DNA of 64,000 nt from Rhizobacter sp. OV335 (GTDB lineage: Bacteria > Pseudomonadota > Gammaproteobacteria > Burkholderiales > Burkholderiaceae_C), in the NCBI RefSeq assembly GCF_900142965.1, contig NZ_FRCQ01000016.1, positions 86,276 to 150,275 of the forward strand, read 5' to 3'. Of this stretch, positions 35,373 to 42,601 are shown one piece after another; the first letter of the stretch is position 1, and each line of letters begins with the position of its first letter. A model generated the notes under the pieces. It was not told the DNA's origin. It did not search any database and was given only the letters and a program-made list of their open reading frames with translations. Made by a program: the position numbers and the translations under genes.

Positions 35373-36170
35373 ATGCCTGACTCCGCTGACAGCAACCAAT
35401 ACGTCAAGCCCTTCGTCTACGAAACGCTGACCTCAAAGGCCTTGCACTTCACCATCTCCGAAATCCAGAGCCGCATGCAGACCTTGCGCCCGAATGCACT
35501 GGATCTCGCATACACGCGCACGATGATGGGCTTCCTGCTGTTCAACCACGAGCCCGCCACCCTGGCCATGATCGGGCTAGGAGGCGGCTCGATGGCAAAG
35601 TTCTGCCACCGCTATCTGCCCACCACCCGCATCAAGGTGATCGAGATCAATCCGCATGTGATTGCCTTGCGCGATGAATTCCAGGTGCCACGCGATGACG
35701 AACGCTTCAAGGTGCGCCGCGGCGACGGTGCGGAGTTCGTTCGCTCTGCACCGTATCGGCTGGACGTTTTGCTAGTGGACGGTTTCGATTACGAGGGCCA
35801 GCCACCGGCGCTGTGCTCTCAGCGCTTCTACGACGATTGCTACGACGCACTGCAACCCGACGGCCTGATGGTGGTCAACCTGCACACAGGCCATCGCGAC
35901 TTCAATTCGCAGGTTGCCCGCATCGAACGGACTTTCGGCAGTGAGGTGCTGCTGGTCGGCGATGACGAGTGCAGCAACACCATCGTGTTCGCATGCAAGG
36001 GTTTGCTGTCCAGGCAATTGAAGCCGTCCATCCCGCGCAAGCCCAAAGGCTTTGATCGGGAGACCTGGGACGAATTGGTGCCCGCATTCTTCAGTGTTGC
36101 CAGTGCGCTCGAGCGCGTGACGAAAGCCGACCTCCCGAGCGGGCGGTCAGCTGTCCGCTTTAAATCTTGA
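35373..36170 (+). CDS. Spermidine-synthase-like methyltransferase-fold protein
   Basis: 265 residues with the class I methyltransferase fold of the SpeE group: MIGLGGGSMAKFCHRYLP (cofactor loop), IKVIEINPHVIALRDEF with the ribose-binding acid, GDGAEFVRS, and DVLLVDGFDYEGQPPALCS in place of the polyamine-synthase active-site region. The usual DxGGGxG and following tyrosine/aspartate signature are only partly kept, so the substrate may not be putrescine. It follows the DUF1275 gene and may be co-transcribed with it. Confidence 0.85.
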   Translation: MPDSADSNQYVKPFVYETLTSKALHFTISEIQSRMQTLRPNALDLAYTRTMMGFLLFNHEPATLAMIGLGGGSMAKFCHRYLPTTRIKVIEINPHVIALRDEFQVPRDDERFKVRRGDGAEFVRSAPYRLDVLLVDGFDYEGQPPALCSQRFYDDCYDALQPDGLMVVNLHTGHRDFNSQVARIERTFGSEVLLVGDDECSNTIVFACKGLLSRQLKPSIPRKPKGFDRETWDELVPAFFSVASALERVTKADLPSGRSAVRFKS

Positions 36171-36360
36171 ACCCTTGCACACGTCCTGGCGAATTGCCGG
36201 GCATTGCTTCTTTGTTCGTTTGCTTCGAGGTCGCAGAGCTGTCGGTCACCATTGTCCGGAGATGGCCGATTGCAGGTCTGCGCGCCGTGCGCAGCGAGCG
36301 ACCGCTGATAGTTTCATTGATCTGTCGGCTCAACGCCAGTACGCAGCATCCGTCGTGCGC

Positions 36361-37071
36361 TCAGTCCGGCACCTCACCGCCGCAGGTCTTCCAGTTGAAG
36401 CGCGTGATCCGTACCATCGCCTGGCCATCGCCTTCATCAACGGGCGTGAAGGCACGGCTGGTGATTCGCTCATCTTCCACAAATGCGCGACGCAGCGGAG
36501 ACAACACGCCGAGGCACGCAGCATCGTCGGACAGATGGTGATATGTCAGCGCCAAGTCGTTGCGCACTTGCGCCTCGTCGGGCAGCCAGTACATGAAGCG
36601 GCCGCAGCGATTCAGCAAGGCGCTGAGGGCCTCCGCGGCTTCCCGATACTTTCGGCCGCGGTACAGCGCAGTGAAACGGTCGCGCTCATGCTTCACAAGC
36701 ACTGCACGGCAGGCTGGAGCTTCGCGGTAATAGTCGCCCTGGAAGAAGGCGCGAGATCCGCAAGGCCCCCTGCATGCGGCCTCGGTGGCCGGATCCGGGT
36801 TGATCGACACTCGGTCGAGGCTTCTTTCGAAGCTGATCTTGCATCCCTCCTGCGTCACAGCCTTCATGTCTCGAACGGTGGCCTCCAGTCCGCACGAGTG
36901 GCCGTTTGCCCCGATGGTGTCCAGTTGAAGCTTGCCATCCTTCTCAACGACCAACGCACCCCATCCTCCCTCGGTGATGTACGTGCCCGCAGGAATCGAC
37001 TGGGCTTGAACGGCGTGTGTTGCACAGCTTGCAGCCAGCACGATCGCAGCGTATCGAAGCATTGGAATCAT
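36361..37071 (-). CDS. Secreted hypothetical protein
   Basis: ATG 37071 (MIPMLRYAAIVLAASCATHAVQAQ) gives 236 residues with a clear signal peptide ending about A-V-Q-A-Q near residue 24; a start nine bases further on (37062) is equally possible. The mature part has six or more cysteines (SCGLEATV; EGCKISF; CRGPCGSRAF; NRCGRF; DAACLG; KTCGGE), suggesting disulfides, and helices resembling a repeat (AEALSALLNRCGRFMYWLPDEAQ). The N-terminal half resembles small secreted proteins that report on ligand binding (GTYITEGGWGALVVEKDGKLQLD), but I do not recognise a family. Periplasmic by prediction. Confidence 0.75.
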   Translation of the reverse strand: MIPMLRYAAIVLAASCATHAVQAQSIPAGTYITEGGWGALVVEKDGKLQLDTIGANGHSCGLEATVRDMKAVTQEGCKISFERSLDRVSINPDPATEAACRGPCGSRAFFQGDYYREAPACRAVLVKHERDRFTALYRGRKYREAAEALSALLNRCGRFMYWLPDEAQVRNDLALTYHHLSDDAACLGVLSPLRRAFVEDERITSRAFTPVDEGDGQAMVRITRFNWKTCGGEVPD

Positions 37072-37247
37072 TCTCTTAGAACCCCTCGAAAGGAACAACA
37101 CCGGAGAGGCTTGCGAACTGTTCGAAAGCTGCCTGTCACGACCGACTGGTCGTGGACGGTCGCTTGCCTCGCCCGGTCGCCTGTAGACGACCCGTTGCTG
37201 TCAGTCGGTTGCCCCGACGATATGCGGGTGCGCAGTCGTTTGCCGGG

Positions 37248-37568
37248 CTACGGAGTTCGGTAGATTGGTGTCTGCACACTCGATGAAACGACTATCCATT
37301 CACCGTCTTTCTCCACGTATCGGAACACGTCCTTGAATCGGTGGTCGTCACCGGTGCAGTTGCCCCATACGTCCACCCACAGGGCTCCACCTTCTGACTC
37401 ACCACCCACGGCTCTGGTGAGCGTACATCCCGAATGCAGCTTCGCAAAATCGGCTGCCACCTGCGCATCGGTGGGGCCGCTGCAGCCCAAGATCGATGCG
37501 CCGCAGAGAGCCGTAGCCGCCACTGCCAAGACACGACCGAGAACAGAGGGAAGCTGTTGAGGAGTCAT
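37248..37568 (-). CDS. Putative lipoprotein
   Basis: 106 residues with a lipoprotein signal: hydrophobic stretch and lipobox SILGC with the lipidated cysteine at residue 29. The mature part is about 77 residues with a short beta-rich domain (ALWVDVWGNCTGDDHRFKDV; GEWIVVSSS). No family is recognised. It probably sits in the outer or inner membrane facing the periplasm. Confidence 0.7.
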   Translation of the reverse strand: MTPQQLPSVLGRVLAVAATALCGASILGCSGPTDAQVAADFAKLHSGCTLTRAVGGESEGGALWVDVWGNCTGDDHRFKDVFRYVEKDGEWIVVSSSVQTPIYRTP

Positions 37569-37705
37569 CCGCAGAGCTTGAATCGATATCGCGAAGCCAA
37601 TGTGAAGTCTGCGTGCTCCGAGGCCATATCGCTCGCCCGACAGCAGTAGTCCACTAGCGACAGGAAGTGGCCGGCTTCGGTCCTTCAGTGCTGACGACGC
37701 CTACA

Positions 37706-38296
37706 TCAAGAGTCTCGCTCGACAACGGCTGCGGAGGCCGACAAGAAGCCTGGAGCTGCTTCTAGGAGAGCATCCCGCAGTTGCGTCGAGACAAAGTTGT
37801 AGCCTCCGGACAGCGCAGCCCGAACCAAGTGCTGGCCTTGATAGGCACCCTCTCGCAGCCTGCCTTGTCGGCCCTGAATCGCTTTATCAACATCTGGAAC
37901 AAGCTCCCAAATGGATCCCAACGCTGTTGCCAACCCGGCGTTGTGAGGTCGGGAGAGGATGTAGTCCTCCGGCTCGCCGCTATCAGGATACGCGGCGGGC
38001 TCGTCCTGGTCTGCATCCCACTCCGTCCAGTTGATGCGCACGCACTTCGCGAGCACTACTGGGCGAAACGAGACGCCACCCAGCGTCGACGCGACGAGCT
38101 GCTTCGCATGGTCGGTCAACACAATGTCCGCAACGCCCGGGAAACTGATTGGTGGAGCGTATGGACCCGCACGCTCAAGCTGGAGAAGTCCATCCCGCCG
38201 AGGGAGGTGCGCGCTCATCCCGTGAATGAGAATGTCCGCGTAGTCGCCCCAATGATCCCACCTCGTCGGCCCAGCCGAAAGAACGTACAGCGTCAT
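37706..38296 (-). CDS. Hypothetical protein, 196 residues
   Basis: The frame is open to 38440; ATG 38296 (MTLYVLSAGPTRWDHWGDY) gives the natural start. The protein is acidic and soluble; PYAPPISFPGVADIVLTDHAKQLV followed by GVSFRPVVLAKCVRINWTEWD resembles the layout of some polymorphic-toxin immunity proteins, but the match is only by general look. There is no signal peptide. Its upstream region is interrupted by the IS1182 element about 155 bases away. Confidence 0.7.
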   Translation of the reverse strand: MTLYVLSAGPTRWDHWGDYADILIHGMSAHLPRRDGLLQLERAGPYAPPISFPGVADIVLTDHAKQLVASTLGGVSFRPVVLAKCVRINWTEWDADQDEPAAYPDSGEPEDYILSRPHNAGLATALGSIWELVPDVDKAIQGRQGRLREGAYQGQHLVRAALSGGYNFVSTQLRDALLEAAPGFLSASAAVVERDS

Positions 38297-38448
38297 TTGC
38301 TGATCTCGCTTCCTTGAAGCGGACATTCTCCATCGGCAGCTACTGGCCGACTGTGCCCCTTCGACCGTCGCCCTGCAAGCGGTCGCCCAGCGAGACGGAA
38401 CGGCCCGCGACAGACTGGTCGCGAGCGAGGCGGCGAACATACACTGTC

Positions 38449-40132
38449 GGCCGAGGCTGTGTGAAAACCCCGATCCGCGTTCGGCCGCTTCTGCGTAGAG
38501 TTTGAAGGCATATCGAGAAGGAGTCGATATGCGCAGGTTCGTTGAAGGGCAGGATCGGCATCAGGTGACGTTGCTGCCTGAGTCGCTGGATGAGTTCATT
38601 GCCGAGGACAACGCGGTTCGCGTGGTCGACGCGTTCGTCGAGGAACTGGATCTTGCATCGATGGGGTTCGAGGGCACGACGCCGGCGGCAACAGGCCGCC
38701 CCTCGTATGACCCGGCGGTGCTGCTGAGGATCTACATCTACGGCTACCTCAACCGTGTGCAGTCGAGCCGGCGACTGGAGCGGGAGTGCCAACGCAACGT
38801 CGAGCTGATGTGGCTGACGGGTCGACTGGCACCGGACTTCAAGACCATCGCCGACTTCAGGCGCGACAACGGCAAGGGCATCCGCGCGGTGTGCCGCCGC
38901 TTCGTCGAGCTGTGCCGCGAGCTGAAGCTGTTCTCGCAGGCCGCCGTGGCGATCGACGGCAGCAAGTTCAAGGCGGTCAACAGCCGTGACCGCAACTTCA
39001 CGCCGGCCAAGATCGAGGCCCGCAAGAAGCAGATCGAGGAGAGCATCCAGCGCTACCTGGACGCCTTGGACTCGGCCGACCGGACGCAGCCTGGCGAGTT
39101 CGTCGCCAAGACCGACAGGCTCAAGGACAAGGTCAAGACGCTGCGCGAGCAGATGCGGCGCATGGATCGACTGCAGGAGCGCCTGGCGCGCCAGCCTGAG
39201 CCGCAGCTCTCGCTGACCGACCCGGACTCGCGCTCGATGATGTCGCAGGCCAAGGGCACCGGCGTGGTGGGCTACAACGTGCAAGTTGCCGTGGATACCA
39301 AGCACCACCTGATCGTGGCGCACGAGGTGACCAACATCGGCAACGATCGGGCGCAGCTCACGAAGATGGCGACGGCGGCGCGCGAAGCCATGGGCAAGCC
39401 GAAGCTGCGCGCCTACGCCGATCGCGGCTACTTCAACGCGCCGCAGATCAAGGGGTGCGCCGACGCGGGCATCGTGCCGTTCGTGCCGAAGCCGCTGACC
39501 TCGAACGCGAAAGCCGAAGGCCGCTTCGACAAGCGCGACTTCATCTACATCGCCAAGGACGACGAGTACCAATGCCCGGCGGGCCAGCGCGCGATCCACC
39601 GCTTTACGCGAGAAGAGAACGGCCAGCAGATCCGGCGCTACTGGAGCAGCGCATGCCCGCAGTGCCCGATGAAGACGCAGTGCACGCCCAGCGACTACAG
39701 GCGGATCTCGCGGTGGGAGCACGAGGCGGTGCTCGATGCCATGCAGCGGCGACTCGACCAGCAACCCGAGGCCATGACGCTGCGCCGATGCACGGTCGAA
39801 CACGTCTTCGGCACGCTCAAGCACTGGATGGGTTCGACGCACCTCCTGACGCGCAGGCTGCGCAACGTCGGCACCGAGATGAGCCTGCAGGTGCTCGCCT
39901 ACAACCTGAAGCGCGTGCTGCGCATCCTGGGCATGGCCAAGACGATGAAGGCGGTCAGCTCGATGGGGGCGTGAGCCCCTTTTTGCCTTCAATGGGCTCG
40001 CTTAGGCCGCTCAAGGGCCTGCTTGAGGGCCTTCCGGCGGCGTCATGACACTGTGGGGGCGATGCCGCCTTCCAACGGGTCGCCTCGCTGATGGAGCGGT
40101 GCCTATTGCGAAGTTCTCACACAGCCTCGGCC
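38449..40132 (+). mobile_element. IS1182-family insertion sequence with GGCC target duplication
   Basis: The element runs 38453-40128 (1676 bp). Its ends are inverted repeats: GAGGCTGTGTGAAAAC at the left and, inverted, GAGGCTGTGTGAGAAC at the right (15 of 16 matching). Both are bordered by the palindromic tetranucleotide GGCC (38449-38452 and 40129-40132), a 4-bp target duplication. It carries one intact transposase gene. The good match of the ends and the clean duplication suggest a fairly recent insertion. If it is removed, the flanks join in non-coding DNA upstream of the SMI1 gene, so no gene was cut. Confidence 0.9.
38529..39974 (+). CDS. IS1182-family transposase
   Basis: ATG 38529 (MRRFVEGQDRHQVTLLPESL) is the start used by this family; 481 residues. 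An N-terminal domain (YDPAVLLRIYIYGYLNRVQSSRRLE) is followed by the DDE catalytic core: AVAIDGSKFKAVNS with the first acid, DRGYFNAPQIKGC with the second, and TVEHVFGTLKHWM with the glutamate. A coiled-coil segment is inserted at about 165-230 and a cysteine cluster (CPAGQ; SACPQCPMKTQC) lies before the last motif, both typical. It is intact and probably active. Confidence 0.95.
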   Translation: MRRFVEGQDRHQVTLLPESLDEFIAEDNAVRVVDAFVEELDLASMGFEGTTPAATGRPSYDPAVLLRIYIYGYLNRVQSSRRLERECQRNVELMWLTGRLAPDFKTIADFRRDNGKGIRAVCRRFVELCRELKLFSQAAVAIDGSKFKAVNSRDRNFTPAKIEARKKQIEESIQRYLDALDSADRTQPGEFVAKTDRLKDKVKTLREQMRRMDRLQERLARQPEPQLSLTDPDSRSMMSQAKGTGVVGYNVQVAVDTKHHLIVAHEVTNIGNDRAQLTKMATAAREAMGKPKLRAYADRGYFNAPQIKGCADAGIVPFVPKPLTSNAKAEGRFDKRDFIYIAKDDEYQCPAGQRAIHRFTREENGQQIRRYWSSACPQCPMKTQCTPSDYRRISRWEHEAVLDAMQRRLDQQPEAMTLRRCTVEHVFGTLKHWMGSTHLLTRRLRNVGTEMSLQVLAYNLKRVLRILGMAKTMKAVSSMGA

Positions 40133-40177
40133 AGGAGCAGCCGGTCACGAGTGTCCGGTTTCGAGTACGCTGTGGGC

Positions 40178-40495
40178 ATGCGAATCGATCTACCAAACGA
40201 CTACATCGCCTACTTCAAAGAGGCGGGCGTAGTTGAAGGATTCACCGAAGGAATGCCCGGCTACGTTGCGCTCTGGAACCCAGACGAAATCGAGGCGGGT
40301 AATAGAGACCTGCAGGTCGCGACTTACGCCCCCGGCTTCCTTGGCTTCGGAACCGACGGCGGCGGAGAGTTGCTAGCGTTTGACGAATCCGGTGCGGTCT
40401 TCATGTTGCCAATGATCGGCATGGAACCACAGTTCGCGAACAAGATCGCCGACTCTTGGCGTGAAGTCGCCCGGCGAATCACCCCGCACGCGTGA
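40178..40495 (+). CDS. SMI1/KNR4 (SUKH) family protein
   Basis: 105 residues from ATG 40178 (MRIDLPNDYIAYFKEAGVVE). The core shows the SUKH signature: PGYVALWNPDEIEAGN, FGTDGGGELLAFDESG and FMLPMIGM. Proteins of this family are mostly immunity proteins for toxins of contact-dependent and polymorphic systems. Standing alone with no toxin nearby, it looks like an orphan immunity gene carried in the cassette region. It begins just after the IS1182 element. Confidence 0.85.
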   Translation: MRIDLPNDYIAYFKEAGVVEGFTEGMPGYVALWNPDEIEAGNRDLQVATYAPGFLGFGTDGGGELLAFDESGAVFMLPMIGMEPQFANKIADSWREVARRITPHA

Positions 40496-40639
40496 GCATG
40501 CGGTCGAGTTTGTGTCTCAGTTCGGCCAGGAGTTGCCTTTCGTGGATGACTGCTTCAGGATGGGCCGCCTAATGTCGCCATGACCGGGTACCCTACAACA
40601 CGTTAGATCGCACCGCCAACCGGTTCCGCACCGTTTCCT

Positions 40640-41209
40640 ATGACTGAAGAAGAACAACCAGAGTCGCATCAGGAACCTGAGCTGTATCTCTCAGGCGATC
40701 CAGACATGGACAGCCTGAACCGATTCCAGTCACTCATCCGAAAGCAGGACGATCGTGCCATGGTGCTCTCGCTGGCAGCATTCGCTGAAGATACTTTGGG
40801 TCGCCTCCTCCTTGTCTACCTTCGCGAGAGCAAGCAAGCCAAAGAACTGGTCGAAGGGTTCAATGCTCCTCTTGGAACGTTGTCAACTCGCATCAAAGGT
40901 GCTTTCACCATCGGTCTTCTTACTAAGGAACAGTACGAAGACCTGGAAATTGCGCGCCGTGTTCGGAACGCCTTTGCGCACGATTGGGAAGGACTTTCGC
41001 TTGAAAGTCCCGACATAAAGTCGCTAGTCGGTAAGCTACATGCCTATGCGGTGGACCAACGGCCTCCGCCGGCCGGTGGGAGAGAGCGTTTGCTTCAGGC
41101 GTTGACTACGATCCTCATGGAACTCCGAGTTCAGGTCACTCAGCACCTGAAGTACTCGCGTCGCGCAACTTTCGTCGGCTTCCGCCTTACAACCGTAAAG
41201 CCGGAGTAG
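40640..41209 (+). CDS. MltR-like protein in an integron-like cassette
   Basis: 189 residues; the core (about 30-150) matches the MltR (mannitol operon repressor) family: RAMVLSLAAFAEDTLGRLL, PLGTLSTRIKGAFTIGLL, and the conserved RRVRNAFAHDWEG. It is not near mannitol genes, so it is unlikely to be the mannitol repressor. The RNAFAH motif and all-helical fold recall HEPN domains, to which MltR is structurally related. A GTTAGAT sequence at 40602-40608 just upstream could be the right core of a preceding attC. The region is more AT-rich than the chromosome around it. Confidence 0.8.
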   Translation: MTEEEQPESHQEPELYLSGDPDMDSLNRFQSLIRKQDDRAMVLSLAAFAEDTLGRLLLVYLRESKQAKELVEGFNAPLGTLSTRIKGAFTIGLLTKEQYEDLEIARRVRNAFAHDWEGLSLESPDIKSLVGKLHAYAVDQRPPPAGGRERLLQALTTILMELRVQVTQHLKYSRRATFVGFRLTTVKPE

Positions 41210-41216
41210 CAGAAGC

Positions 41217-41384
41217 ATGGCAAGGTCTAGCCAATCATGCCAGCGGACTGCCTTCGGCACGCGAAACGTAACTCTGCCGAGCGATGTTAGCGGAATGACC
41301 TATGAGCAATATGAACGAAGTATCGAAGAGGTGGCATACAGCGTGATCAAGGACTTGAAGGCGTCTGGATACGAAGTTGCCTAA
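41217..41384 (+). CDS. Small cassette ORF, 55 residues
   Basis: ATG 41217 to TAA 41382-41384. The protein starts MARSSQSCQRTAFGTRNVTL and continues with a helical stretch (MTYEQYERSIEEVAYSVIKD). Its stop codon lies inside the attC core GCCTAAC, the classic arrangement for integron cassette genes, and it begins 7 bases after the MltR-like gene, so the two form one cassette. It is shorter than most gene finders accept. No family recognised. Confidence 0.65.
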   Translation: MARSSQSCQRTAFGTRNVTLPSDVSGMTYEQYERSIEEVAYSVIKDLKASGYEVA

Positions 41385-41492
41385 CCTATCGCTCAACCAG
41401 ACCCGCGGCGGCATGCCGCCAATTTCTGCCCTCATTTCATTCTGGCCTTGCGGCGTTCTGCCGCTGCGGGCCGGTTAGCTCAAACGTTAGGC
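41379..41492 (+). repeat. attC integron recombination site
   Basis: A 114-bp imperfect inverted repeat: the left core GCCTAAC (41379-41385) and right core GTTAGGC (41486-41492) are exact inverses, with inner boxes CGCTCAACC and GGTTAGCTC spaced as expected from the 59-base-element consensus. The middle (about 41400-41475) is a GC-rich hairpin (GCGGCGGCATGCCGC and TGCGGCGTTCTGCCGC). It ends 21 bases before the start of the next cassette gene. No integrase gene is in the window, so this is an attC-bearing cluster lacking integrase (CALIN-like). Confidence 0.88.
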
Positions 41493-41512
41493 CTGCTCTA
41501 GGCGCAATCACG

Positions 41513-42040
41513 ATGCTTGCTAAACAAGAACTCCTCGGCCAGTTAACCAATGCCCAGAACAACTACGTTCTTGGACTGGCCGCGATGTCTCTTTTTGCTG
41601 AGCCGTCATCATTAGACCATCTCCACAAGAGTCAGGCCTCCTTTGGAAGCTATACGGTGAAGTTTGATCAGGTTGGCTCTCTGCTGAGTTCAGAAGCCAC
41701 CCGTCAAGACGCGATGAAAGAGTTCCTAACTATGCTTCTTCGCGCTCTCTTGAAAGAATCATTCGAGATCGTTCGAGACTACGCCGAAAAATCCAAACAA
41801 GATGGGGTATTTAGATCTCAGTCGTGGTACCAGTTCGCTCGCATGATCAGAAACTGCATATCTCACGATTTCCATTTCCGCTTCACGCCTCACGACATGA
41901 AGAAGTTGCCCATCACTTGGAACAATCGAACTATCGAAGCAGGCTTGGCGAATCAGCCTCTGCCCATTGCATTTCTAGGCTATGGCGGAACGTGGGAGCT
42001 ATTCCAGGAAATGGAACGGTTTGCTGTAACCCTCTCGTGA
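41513..42040 (+). CDS. HEPN-like cassette protein
   Basis: 175 residues, starting 21 bases after the attC right core. It is all-helical, with MLLRALLKESFEIVRDYAEK and the motif RMIRNCISHDFHF, an R-N-x3-H of the type used by HEPN ribonucleases and related helical domains. The gene is visibly AT-richer than the bulk of the window, in line with foreign origin. After its stop there is another GCCTAAC (42048-42054), so it is a separate cassette, although no matching right core was found. The function is not known; HEPN membership is inferred from one motif and helical content. Confidence 0.7.
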   Translation: MLAKQELLGQLTNAQNNYVLGLAAMSLFAEPSSLDHLHKSQASFGSYTVKFDQVGSLLSSEATRQDAMKEFLTMLLRALLKESFEIVRDYAEKSKQDGVFRSQSWYQFARMIRNCISHDFHFRFTPHDMKKLPITWNNRTIEAGLANQPLPIAFLGYGGTWELFQEMERFAVTLS

Positions 42041-42601
42041 AAGAGCAGCCTAACACTTCTATTGAGAGAACGTCGCCAGGTAAGCCAGGCCCACCACTCA
42101 CGTCAAACCTTGAACGGCCGCTTTCTCGAGGCTTGCGCAGCCTCAGCCAACTTCCGCTTCGGGTCGATAGTGCCAGGTCGCGCAGGCGCACAGCGGACGT
42201 TCAACCCACCCGATCCGCTGGCGGCACGGCGCGTTGACGAGCGTCCGTAGGTGCCGCGTCGTTTGGCCGATCGTTCGGCTACCTCGGGAGCGCTGCAGCG
42301 TCCGCATTGAGGCAGTAACTGGCCGGTCGATAGCTCGAAGCGACCGACCGCAACCGCTGCACTGCCGTTGTCCGGGATCGGTTGGCGACCGAAGGGGTGA
42401 CTGCGGGTGCGGCACTGTGTTGGCCAGGCATAAGAACCCGTGATCGCCGGCCGCAGAAGCCCGGATCTGAAGGGGCATCGGCTGCCTCTTCCACGGATAG
42501 CTACGCCTCGCGGCCCATACCCTCACGGACGTGGCACGGCCTAGTCCCAGACGGGTGCGGTGTCTTGTTGCAACCCAATCACGCCCATCCGCCGACGCCC
42601 C
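42041..42601. other. Non-coding end of the cassette region
   Basis: About 560 bases with no accepted gene. It begins with GCCTAAC at 42048-42054, the left core of a probable attC whose right core is not evident. A stretch at about 42105-42165 resembles that at 33830-33880 (shared GCCAACTTCCGCT with similar flanks). The rest is GC-rich without recognisable signals. Confidence 0.4.

Noticed and set aside
38340..39992. Minus-strand frame of 550 codons over the IS1182 transposase
   Set aside because: Antisense shadow; the transposase on the plus strand has all family motifs.
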